The notes under the pieces: generated by a model | What the model was told of the DNA's origin: nothing | Databases searched by the model: none | The model's input: only the letters and a program-made list of their open reading frames with translations | Source: DASTHS01 sp035718085 | Lineage (GTDB): Bacteria > Actinomycetota > Acidimicrobiia > Acidimicrobiales > Palsa-688 | Direction of reading: 5' to 3' | Length of the DNA: 21,280 nucleotides | NCBI GenBank assembly: GCA_035718085.1 | Contig: DASTHS010000221.1 | Span: forward strand, 1-21,280 | Shown: positions 12,959 through 18,401 of the stretch, piece after piece | How positions within the stretch are numbered: the first letter of the stretch is position 1 | How the letters are laid out: every line of letters starts with the position of its first letter | Translations under genes and position numbers: made by a program

Positions 12959-13798
12959 TCAGAGCGACGCGGGTGTGGGGTGCGCGGCCAGGTGCTCGAG
13001 CAGCATCGGCCCGACCCGGTCGGCGGCGACCTCGGGAAGCCAGTGGCCGCCGCCGGCGACCACCTCGTAGCGGTAGTCGCCCGTCACCCACCGGCCGCAC
13101 GCGTCGGCACCCGCCCGGTCGAGTGCGATGTCGCCCTCGCCGTAGACGAACAGCGTCGGCACCTCCACCGGCGGCAGGGGTCGCCGGGCCGACCAGGGCA
13201 ACGCCCGGTACCAGCTCAACGGTCCGGTGAGCTCCCCGGCCCGGCGCGAGTAGCGCTCGGCGTGCTCGCGGGGCAGGCCCGACCGGGTGAAGGCCTCCAC
13301 GAAGCGCCGGCCGCCATCGGCACCGAGGCTGCGCTCGGCCAGGCCGGGGACCTGGAACGCCAGCATGTACCACGACTTGAACGCCTGGCGGCTGTGGCGC
13401 ATCGCCCAGAGGAACGCCGCGGTGTGCGGCACCGACAGCGCCGTCAGGGTCTGCACCCGCCGGGGGTGGTGCGCAGCGAGGTGCCACGCCACCGCGGCGC
13501 CCCAGTCGTGGCCGACCAGGTGGAAGCGGTCGACGCCGGCGTGGTCGGCCATGCACAGCACGTCGCGTGCCAGCTCGTCGATGCGGTAGGCGCGCCGGCC
13601 CGGGGGGCGGGCGCGGGGCGAGTAACCCCGCTGATCCGGAGCGAGGCAGCGGTACCCGGCCGCGGTCAGCTGGGGGACGATGGCGTCCCAGGAGCTGCGG
13701 TCTTCGGGGAAGCCGTGCAGCAGCACCACGGCGGCGCCGTCGGCCGGCCCGGCGTCGGTGAGGTCGAAGGTGAGCCCCTGTCGGGTGAAGTGCTCCAC
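12959..13798 (-). CDS. Epoxide-hydrolase-like alpha/beta hydrolase
   Basis: 279 residues from GTG 13798. The oxyanion motif HGFPE (28-32) and the nucleophile motif GHDWG with Asp98 mark the Asp-nucleophile branch of the alpha/beta hydrolases (epoxide hydrolases and haloalkane dehalogenases). A cap domain (about 125-215) follows with YMLAFQVPG. The charge-relay acid is probably in VYGEGDIALD and the base is the His of GGGHWLPE. HGFPE and GHDWG together favour epoxide hydrolase over dehalogenase. The substrate is unknown. There is no Shine-Dalgarno; TATCGT (13805-13810) lies six bases before the GTG, so the message is probably leaderless. The gene lies 49 bases downstream of rplK, in the position where rplA normally follows. 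A strong hairpin overlaps its start codon. Confidence 0.9.
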   Translation of the reverse strand: MEHFTRQGLTFDLTDAGPADGAAVVLLHGFPEDRSSWDAIVPQLTAAGYRCLAPDQRGYSPRARPPGRRAYRIDELARDVLCMADHAGVDRFHLVGHDWGAAVAWHLAAHHPRRVQTLTALSVPHTAAFLWAMRHSRQAFKSWYMLAFQVPGLAERSLGADGGRRFVEAFTRSGLPREHAERYSRRAGELTGPLSWYRALPWSARRPLPPVEVPTLFVYGEGDIALDRAGADACGRWVTGDYRYEVVAGGGHWLPEVAADRVGPMLLEHLAAHPTPASL

Positions 13799-13825
13799 GG
13801 CCGCACGATAGGGCGTGCGGCCGTG
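13796..13825. promoter_or_regulatory. 12-base-stem palindrome containing the -10 and start codon of the hydrolase
   Basis: CACGGCCGCACG (13796-13807) is perfectly complementary to CGTGCGGCCGTG (13814-13825), with ATAGGG between. The minus-strand -10 TATCGT (13805-13810) bridges arm and loop, and the hydrolase GTG occupies the last three bases of the distal arm. It lies 22 bases after the rplK stop. It could act as terminator of the secE-nusG-rplK transcript, as an operator, or both. Confidence 0.65.
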
Positions 13826-13847
13826 GCGGTCACCCGACTCCGCCGAC

Positions 13848-14273
13848 TCAGCCGACGGTGATGCCCATCGACCGGGCGGTGCCGCGGATCGTGGCCTTGG
13901 CCGCCTCGATGTCGTTGGCGTTGAGGTCGGGCATCTTGATCTGGGCGATCTCGGTGAGCTGGTCTTCGGTGATCGTGCCGACCACCTGCTTGCCCGTGGT
14001 GGTGGCGCCCTTGTCGAGCCCCGCCGCCTGGCGGATCAGCACCGGAGCGGGCGGCGTCTTCAACACGAAGGTGAAGGTGCGGTCTTCGTAGATGGTGATC
14101 TCGACGGGGATCACCTGGCCGACCCGGTCTTCGGTGGCGGCGTTGTACTGCTTGACGAATTCCATCGTCTGCACCCCGTGGGGGCCCAGGGCGGTGCCCA
14201 CCGGCGGTGCCGGTGTGGCCTTGCCTGCAGGCAGCTGGATCTTGACGATGGCGACGACGCGGCGCTTGGCCAT
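13848..14273 (-). CDS. rplK: Ribosomal protein uL11
   Basis: 141 residues, the normal length. It begins MAKRRVVAIVKIQLPAGKAT and has APPVGTALGPHGVQTMEFVKQYN read in parts, with the Pro-rich thiostrepton-region motif. VEITIYEDRTFTFVLKTPPAPVLIRQAAG (read in parts) and the rRNA-binding C-terminal domain end in GTARSMGITVG. L11 binds the GTPase-associated region of 23S rRNA with L10/L12 and is needed for stringent-response activation by RelA/Rel. It follows nusG by 21 bases in the canonical order. rplA, which normally follows directly, is displaced by about 2 kb. Confidence 0.98.
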   Translation of the reverse strand: MAKRRVVAIVKIQLPAGKATPAPPVGTALGPHGVQTMEFVKQYNAATEDRVGQVIPVEITIYEDRTFTFVLKTPPAPVLIRQAAGLDKGATTTGKQVVGTITEDQLTEIAQIKMPDLNANDIEAAKATIRGTARSMGITVG

Positions 14274-14294
14274 GACGGTGGCGGGGTTCCTTCC

Positions 14295-15116
14295 CTAGAG
14301 CTTCGCCACCTGGGCGAAGTCGAGCTCGACGGGCGTCTCCCGCCCGAAGATGTTGACCAGGACCTTCAACTTCAGCTGGTCTTCGTTGATCTCGGAGATC
14401 GTGCCGCTGAAGTCGGCGAACGGGCCCTCGCGGACGCGCACCGACTCGCCGAGCTCGTACTCCAGCTTCGGGCGCTTGCGGGACGCACCTTCGGCGGCGA
14501 CCTCGTCGGCCTTCACCTGGAGGATGTTCTCCACCTCGCGGCGCGACAGCGGCGTCGGCGACGAGCCGAGGCCCACGAAGCCGGTGACGCCGGGCGTGTT
14601 GCGCACGACGTACCAGGAGTCGTCGTCGAGGTCCATGCGCACCAGCAGGTATCCGGGGAAGACCTTCTTCGAGACGACCTGCTTCTTGCCGTTCTTGAAC
14701 TCGACGACGTCTTCCATCGGGATGACGACCTCGAAGATGCGCTCCTCCATGTTCATGGAGGCGATGCGGCTCTCGAGGTTCGACTTCACCTTGTTCTCGT
14801 AGCCGGCGTAGCTGTGCACCACATACCAACGGCCGGGCCGGTCATACGGGCTCTCGACCGGGGCGGGCGCCGGCGCAGCGACCTCGGCGGCTGCATCGGC
14901 ACCGGTGCCCGTGCCGGCAGGGTCGGCGTCGGTGCCGGCAGGGTCGGCGTCGGTCGACGGGTCCGGGAGGAGCGCATCGGCATCGTCGCCACGCAGGGCG
15001 GCGGCAGCCATGTCGGTGGACGCGTCGGGCGCGTCAACGGAGTCGCCGGGCGGGGCGGTGTCGGTGGGGCTCGCGTCAGGCGCGCTGGTGGTGTCGTCGG
15101 GGGGAGTGTCAGTCAT
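14295..15116 (-). CDS. nusG: Transcription elongation/termination factor NusG with an extended N-terminus
   Basis: 273 residues. The NGN domain starts near residue 96 (GRWYVVHSYAGYENKVK), contains EERIFEVVIPMEDVVEFKNGKKQVVSKKVFPGYLLVRM (read in parts) and GVTGFVG. The KOW domain near the C-terminus reads VRVREGPFADFSGTISEINED and VLVNIFGRETPVELDFAQV, in parts. NusG binds RNA polymerase to promote elongation and links it to Rho or ribosomal S10. Residues 1-93 are a low-complexity acidic Asp/Ala/Thr/Pro tail, as in other actinobacterial NusG proteins, with a tandem DADPAGT repeat. The ATG lies five bases after the secE stop, so secE-nusG are co-transcribed. Confidence 0.97.
   Translation of the reverse strand: MTDTPPDDTTSAPDASPTDTAPPGDSVDAPDASTDMAAAALRGDDADALLPDPSTDADPAGTDADPAGTGTGADAAAEVAAPAPAPVESPYDRPGRWYVVHSYAGYENKVKSNLESRIASMNMEERIFEVVIPMEDVVEFKNGKKQVVSKKVFPGYLLVRMDLDDDSWYVVRNTPGVTGFVGLGSSPTPLSRREVENILQVKADEVAAEGASRKRPKLEYELGESVRVREGPFADFSGTISEINEDQLKLKVLVNIFGRETPVELDFAQVAKL
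14911..14952. repeat. Two tandem 21-base repeats in the NusG tail
   Basis: The 21-base unit at 14911-14931 is repeated exactly at 14932-14952 and encodes the doubled DADPAGT in the disordered NusG N-terminus. Confidence 0.85.
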
Positions 15117-15121
15117 GGGGG

Positions 15122-15493
15122 CTACTTGAAGAGGTAGAGGGCGACCTTGGAGAACCCGAGGTCGAGGCCGAAGATCAGGGCCATGAGCACGGCGAGGGTG
15201 ACCAGCACCACCGACGCGTAGTTCACCGTCTCGGCCCGGGTCGGCCAGGCGACCTTGCGCATCTCCACGTTCACCTCGTGGAGGAACTGCCGGGTCGAGG
15301 CGCGGCGGCGGGTGGTGTCACCGGCCAGGGAAGAGGGTCGCACCCGGGCGGCCGGGGGCGCGGCCTCGGCGCCGGGGGCCTCGGCGGCGACGTCGAGCAT
15401 GCCGTCGTCGCCGTCGTCGCCGTCGGTCACGTCGGTCGAGCCGTCGGGCCCGCCGCGCCGTGCGAGGCGTCGTTGTTGTCGGTTCATGCTCAC
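15122..15493 (-). CDS. secE: Preprotein translocase subunit SecE
   Basis: 123 residues from GTG 15493 (GGAAGG eight bases upstream; an ATG two codons later is possible). A long acidic, Ala/Pro-rich cytoplasmic tail (about residues 1-65) is typical of actinobacteria. The conserved amphipathic helix and signature follow: FLHEVNVEMRKVAWPTRAETVNY, read in parts, with the KVxWP motif. One membrane helix (about 92-112, SVVLVTLAVLMALIFGLDLG) completes the protein. SecE clamps the two halves of SecY in the translocon. It sits between tRNA-Trp and nusG, the usual arrangement. Confidence 0.96.
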   Translation of the reverse strand: MSMNRQQRRLARRGGPDGSTDVTDGDDGDDGMLDVAAEAPGAEAAPPAARVRPSSLAGDTTRRRASTRQFLHEVNVEMRKVAWPTRAETVNYASVVLVTLAVLMALIFGLDLGFSKVALYLFK

Positions 15494-15521
15494 GGGGCTG
15501 GCCTTCCCACAGGGGGTTGCG

Positions 15522-15594
15522 CAGGGCAGGAGGGACTCGAACCCCCAACCGCCGGTTTTGGAGACCGGTGCTCTACCAATTGAGCCACTGCCCT
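15522..15594 (-). tRNA. tRNA-Trp (anticodon CCA)
   Basis: The acceptor stem AGGGCAG (15588-15594) pairs with CTGCCCT (15523-15529), with G as discriminator base. The D arm contains GGCTCAATTGGTAGAGC, and the anticodon stem-loop CCGGTCTCCAAAACCGG gives CCA. The T arm has GGTTCGAGTCC. It lies 28 bases upstream of secE, as is common in actinobacteria; the mature tRNA is probably processed from a secE-nusG-rplK precursor. Confidence 0.97.
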
Positions 15595-15619
15595 CTGGTG
15601 GGGGTTGCTGCGGCTGACG

Positions 15620-15625
15620 AGGCTA
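15620..15625 (-). promoter_or_regulatory. -10 hexamer of the tRNA-Trp/secE/nusG/rplK unit
   Basis: TAGCCT on the minus strand lies 25 bases before the tRNA 5' end and predicts a start near 15613. It matches the TANNNT form seen elsewhere in the window. No clear -35. Confidence 0.45.
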
Positions 15626-15663
15626 GCACGGGGGTCCCCGGCCGCGGTCGGCGGGGCCGATGA

Positions 15664-15675
15664 CGTGACGTCACG
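15664..15675. promoter_or_regulatory. Perfect 12-base palindrome CGTGACGTCACG
   Basis: The palindrome lies about 43 bases upstream of the plus-strand hydrolase start and 39 bases upstream of the tRNA-Trp -10 on the other strand. It has the shape of a dimeric regulator site, but no regulator can be named. Confidence 0.35.
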
Positions 15676-15718
15676 GCGGGGGTTACTGAACGGTAGCCGA
15701 CGGGGTAGTGAGGCCGTC

Positions 15719-16651
15719 GTGACGGTACGTCCGGGGATGCCCCGGGAGCTGGTGGAGCACCCTGGCCTCGCCGCCGCCGGCGTGCCCGAGGGCCGTTACG
15801 TCGAGCTCCCCGGTCGCGGCCGCGTCTGGGTGCGCGAGGTGACCGGGCCGCCCGGTGCCCCGGTCGTGGTGCTGCTCCACGGCCTGTCGGCGACCGGCGG
15901 CACGAACTGGGCGTCGGCGTTCCGGCCGCTCGGCCAGCACTATCGGGTGCTGGCGGTCGACCACCGGGGCCACGGCCGGGGCATCCGCTCGCGTCACTTC
16001 CGGCTCGAAGACTGCGCCGACGACGTGGTCGCCCTCGCCGACGCGCTGGGCATCGACGAGATGACCGTCGTCGGCTACTCGATGGGTGGCCCGATCGCCC
16101 AGTTGGTGTGGCACCGCCACCCTGGCCGGGTGTCGGGCATGGTGCTCTGCGCCACCAGTCGTGACTTCCGCGGCCGCCTCGACGACCGTCTGATGTTCCT
16201 CGGCCTCGGCGCGCTCAACTGGTACCTCCACGGCTTCCCGAGGGGCGTGCAGACCCAGGCGTGGATGGCCATGGCCCGGGTGGCGGCCGGCGGCTTCGCC
16301 ACCCCCGACCTCCGCAAGTGGGTGGCCGAAGAGCTGCGCCGGCACGACCCCCGGCTGGTCGGCGAGGCGGCGGTGGCCATCGGCAGCTTCACCTCGCGCG
16401 AGTGGATCACCGGCATCGACGTGCCTGTCGCGGTGATCGCCACCGAAGACGACCAGCTGGTGCCGTTGCGGCGCCAGCTCAAGCTCGCCCACCACATCCC
16501 CTCGGCGGTGCTGCACCCGGTCAAGGGTGACCACTTCGCCGTGACACGCCAGGCGCAGGAGTTCGTCGACGCCCTGCTCGAGTCGTGCGCAGAGGTCACC
16601 CGCCGCCACGCCCGCTGGCGCGCCACCTACTCCGCCGCCCAGCCGGCGTAG
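15719..16651 (+). CDS. Alpha/beta hydrolase (serine nucleophile)
   Basis: 310 residues from GTG 15719; the frame is open to 15605, but that part overlaps the tRNA-Trp promoter. Catalytic elements: oxyanion HGLSATGG (54-61), DHRGHGRG (81-88), nucleophile elbow GYSMGG with Ser121, acid in ATEDDQLVP, and the final His in KGDHFAV. The length and motifs fit the general hydrolase/esterase or peroxidase-like family with a short lid; the substrate is unknown. TAGTGA seven bases before the GTG is a poor version of the leaderless -10 seen at other genes. The gene lies on the opposite strand between rpmG and tRNA-Trp. In many mycobacteria and relatives this gap instead holds the hadABC dehydratase genes on the ribosomal strand. 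Confidence 0.88.
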   Translation: MTVRPGMPRELVEHPGLAAAGVPEGRYVELPGRGRVWVREVTGPPGAPVVVLLHGLSATGGTNWASAFRPLGQHYRVLAVDHRGHGRGIRSRHFRLEDCADDVVALADALGIDEMTVVGYSMGGPIAQLVWHRHPGRVSGMVLCATSRDFRGRLDDRLMFLGLGALNWYLHGFPRGVQTQAWMAMARVAAGGFATPDLRKWVAEELRRHDPRLVGEAAVAIGSFTSREWITGIDVPVAVIATEDDQLVPLRRQLKLAHHIPSAVLHPVKGDHFAVTRQAQEFVDALLESCAEVTRRHARWRATYSAAQPA

Positions 16652-16659
16652 CCACCGCC

Positions 16660-16676
16660 CGGGGGCGCGGCCCCCG
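16660..16676. terminator. Bidirectional hairpin between hydrolase and rpmG
   Basis: CGGGGGC (16660-16666) pairs with GCCCCCG (16670-16676) with a three-base loop, between the convergent stops at 16651 and 16690. No U-tract. Confidence 0.6.
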
Positions 16677-16689
16677 AGCAGCGACGCCT

Positions 16690-16854
16690 CTAGCGGGTCT
16701 CGCGGTGCAGGGTGTGCTGGCGCTCCCACGAGCAGTACTTCTTCATCTCGATGCGCTCGCGGTCGTTGGTCTTGTTCTTCATGGTGATGTAGTTGCGCCG
16801 CTTGCACACGTCGCACGCGAGCGTCACCTTGACCCGCTTCTCGTTCTTGGCCAT
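16690..16854 (-). CDS. rpmG: Ribosomal protein bL33 with a degenerate second zinc motif
   Basis: 54 residues, the normal L33 length. It begins MAKNEKRVKVTLACDVCKRRNY and continues YITMKNKTNDRERIEMKKYC and SWERQHTLHRETR. The first CxxC pair (Cys14, Cys17) is intact. The second pair, CPxC in most zinc-binding L33 proteins, is CSWE here: the second Cys is replaced by Glu, so the usual four-Cys zinc site is incomplete. The C-terminal HRETR is typical of actinobacterial L33. The gene lies 35 bases after tRNA-Met in a Thr-Met-rpmG unit, a conserved actinobacterial arrangement. Too short to be found by length-filtered gene searches, but the assignment is secure. Confidence 0.96.
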   Translation of the reverse strand: MAKNEKRVKVTLACDVCKRRNYITMKNKTNDRERIEMKKYCSWERQHTLHRETR

Positions 16855-16889
16855 GCCTCACACCACCTTCTCTGAACCGGTCGACCTGG

Positions 16890-16963
16890 TAGCGGCGGCC
16901 GGACTCGAACCGGCGACAACTCGATTATGAGCCGAGTGCTCTAACCAACTGAGCTACGCCGCC
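16890..16963 (-). tRNA. tRNA-Met (elongator, anticodon CAT)
   Basis: The acceptor stem GGCGGCG (16957-16963) pairs with CGCCGCT through one G-U pair, with A as discriminator. The D arm reads TAGCTCAGTTGGTTAGAGCA, the anticodon stem-loop CTCGGCTCATAATCGAG gives CAT, and the T arm is GGTTCGAGTCC. The first pair and body match elongator Met rather than initiator (which has an unpaired first base and three G-C pairs in the anticodon stem) or lysidine-modified Ile. Confidence 0.93.
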
Positions 16964-16964
16964 G

Positions 16965-17037
16965 AGCCCTCTGTGGGAATCGAACCCACGACACCAGCCT
17001 TACCATGGCTGTGCTCTGCCGACTGAGCTAAGAGGGC
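16965..17037 (-). tRNA. tRNA-Thr (anticodon GGT)
   Basis: The acceptor stem GCCCTCT (17031-17037) pairs with AGAGGGC (16966-16972), with T as discriminator. The anticodon loop ATGGTAA within CAGCC/GGCTG gives GGT. The T arm is GGTTCGATTCC. Only one base separates it from tRNA-Met, so the two must be cut from a common precursor. Confidence 0.95.
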
Positions 17038-17065
17038 GCGCCGACCCGGGGGTCGAGGCCCCGCC

Positions 17066-17071
17066 ACTGTA
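17066..17071 (-). promoter_or_regulatory. -10 hexamer of the tRNA-Thr/tRNA-Met/rpmG unit
   Basis: TACAGT on the minus strand lies 28 bases before the tRNA-Thr 5' end and predicts a start near 17059. It stands back to back with the plus-strand -10 at 17103-17108. Confidence 0.5.
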
Positions 17072-17102
17072 GCCGCTCCCCGCCGGGGCCGTCCGCCGGC
17101 CC

Positions 17103-17108
17103 TAGCCT
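17103..17108 (+). promoter_or_regulatory. -10 hexamer of the PAT-like gene (leaderless)
   Basis: TAGCCT is followed by six bases and then GTG 17115. No Shine-Dalgarno is present, so initiation on a leaderless mRNA is likely. Confidence 0.55.
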
Positions 17109-17114
17109 CTGGCC

Positions 17115-17648
17115 GTGCAGGTCAGGCTGGCGGGCTCCGACGACGCCCAGGCGATCATGGAGATCTACAACCGCGAGGTGCTCGGGTCGACGGTCACCTT
17201 CGACATGGTGCCGCGCAGCCTCCACGAGCAGCTCGAGTGGCTCGACGAGCACGCCGGCGCCCACCCGGCGGTGGTGGCGGTCGACGACGCCGGCGTGGTG
17301 TGCGGGTTCGGGTCGCTCAGCCCGTACCGCAGCCGGCCGGCGTACCGGATGACGGTGGAGGACTCGGTCTACGTGCACCGGGACGCCCAGGGGCGCGGCG
17401 TCGGCCGCCTGGTGCTGCGCGAGCTGCTCAGGCTGGCGGAGGCGCACGGCTTCCACTCGGTGATGGCCCGCATCGTCGAGGGCCACGAGGCGTCGATCGC
17501 CCTGCACCGTTCGTGCGGCTTCGAGTTGGTGGGCGTCGAGCGCCAGGTGGGTCGCAAGTTCTCCCGTTGGCTCGACGTGGCCCTCATGCAGCGGCTGCTC
17601 GGTGACCACGACGGGCCCGTCGCCGGGAACCGGCCGCCACTGCGCTGA
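17115..17648 (+). CDS. Phosphinothricin/methionine-sulfone-type N-acetyltransferase (GNAT)
   Basis: 177 residues from GTG 17115. It matches the PAT/YncA/MnaT subfamily: VRLAGSDDAQAIMEIYN at the start, TVTFDMVPRSLHEQLEWLDEH in the second helix, GFGSLSPYRSRPAYRMTVEDSVYVH (read in parts), the acetyl-CoA loop RDAQGRGVGRLVLRELL, and GFHSVMARIVEGHEASIALHRSCGFELVG (read in parts). The family acetylates phosphinothricin, methionine sulfone/sulfoximine or related amino acids; chromosomal copies mostly protect against such analogues or act in metabolism. The exact substrate is not decidable here. It is a single gene convergent with tetR, expressed from a leaderless promoter. Confidence 0.92.
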   Translation: MQVRLAGSDDAQAIMEIYNREVLGSTVTFDMVPRSLHEQLEWLDEHAGAHPAVVAVDDAGVVCGFGSLSPYRSRPAYRMTVEDSVYVHRDAQGRGVGRLVLRELLRLAEAHGFHSVMARIVEGHEASIALHRSCGFELVGVERQVGRKFSRWLDVALMQRLLGDHDGPVAGNRPPLR

Positions 17649-17677
17649 GCACCCGCGCCAGCAGCCGCCGGGGCCGA

Positions 17678-18298
17678 TCACCCTGCGGCGCCCGCCGGGG
17701 CGGCGGCGACGGCGGCGAGCACCGGGCGCCAGATGTCGGCGAGCACGGTGGCGGCGACGGAGGTCGGCACGCCCCTGCCTCGGCCGTAGGTCTCGAGGAG
17801 GTAGCGCTCGATCATCCACACCAGCGCACGGGCCGTCTCGAGGGCGTGCGGTGCCCGACCACCCGACAGCTCCTCGATGCGGGCGGTCACCGGTTCGACG
17901 AACGCGTCGATCGCGCTGTGCCAGGCCGCCCGCACCCGCTCCCCCGCCACCGCGGCCTCGTTGACCGCCAGCAGCACCCGGCCGTGCCGGGCCCACACCT
18001 CGGCCAGGCCGGCAGCAGCGTCGACGAGGCCCTCTTCGAGGTCCCCGCTGGCCTCCAGCCAGCGGGCGGCGGCGGCGTGCACCTCTCCGACGATCTCGCG
18101 GACGCTCTCGAGCAGCAGCGCCTCGAGGTGGGGGAAGTACCGGTAGAAGGCGGTGCGGGTGAGGCCGGCGGAGGCCATCACGTCTTCGACGGTGATCTCG
18201 GCGAACGATCGCTCGGTGAGGAGCACCTCGGTGGCCTCGACCAGCCGACGGCGGGTCTGCTCGCGGCGGGTGGCGACGCCGCCGGCGGTCACGGGCAT
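17678..18298 (-). CDS. TetR-family transcriptional regulator
   Basis: 206 residues from ATG 18298. The N-terminal helix-turn-helix reads RREQTRRRLVEATEVLLTE, then FAEITVEDVMASAGLTRTAFYRYFPHLEALLLE, read in parts (residues 11-63), the standard TetR DNA-binding fold. The C-terminal helical domain (about 70-195) is the ligand-binding and dimerisation part and gives no ligand clue. TAGCGT (18305-18310) six bases before the ATG indicates a leaderless message. It is divergent from the diiron oxygenase-like gene, and inverted repeats in the shared gap overlap both promoters. It is therefore the likely local repressor of that gene and of itself. Confidence 0.92.
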   Translation of the reverse strand: MPVTAGGVATRREQTRRRLVEATEVLLTERSFAEITVEDVMASAGLTRTAFYRYFPHLEALLLESVREIVGEVHAAAARWLEASGDLEEGLVDAAAGLAEVWARHGRVLLAVNEAAVAGERVRAAWHSAIDAFVEPVTARIEELSGGRAPHALETARALVWMIERYLLETYGRGRGVPTSVAATVLADIWRPVLAAVAAAPAGAAG

Positions 18299-18401
18299 GC
18301 CCGCACGCTACGCAAGTGTGCCGCTCGACACACCGGCCGGTCGCCCCTAAGGTGTGACGCGGTGTCACGCCGGGGGGTGTGGCACGCCGAGGAGGCATGG
18401 C
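18299..18401. promoter_or_regulatory. TetR/diiron-gene intergenic region with promoter and two inverted repeats
   Basis: For the plus-strand gene, TCGACA (18325-18330, five of six with the -35 consensus) and TAAGGT (18348-18353) are 17 bases apart, predicting a start near 18360. For tetR, TAGCGT (18305-18310, minus) is six bases before its ATG. Inverted repeat 1 is GTGTG (18316-18320)/CACAC (18329-18333), overlapping the -35 of the plus-strand gene. Inverted repeat 2 is GTGAC (18354-18358)/GTCAC (18364-18368), over its transcription start. GTGTG half-sites recur at 18316, 18352 and 18377. These are good candidates for TetR operators. Confidence 0.6.

Noticed and set aside
11835..13556. Long upstream extension of the rplA frame
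   Set aside because: L1 homology begins at the ATG 11834 with a good ribosome binding site; the upstream part is low-complexity and overlaps DUF2510 and hydrolase genes in other frames.
16890..16963. tRNA with CAT anticodon as tRNA-Ile2 or initiator tRNA
   Set aside because: The body and paired first base fit elongator Met; the initiator's three G-C pairs in the anticodon stem are missing.
17115..17648. Acquired herbicide-resistance gene
   Set aside because: Composition equals its surroundings, there is no mobile element nearby, and chromosomal PAT-like genes are common in actinobacteria.
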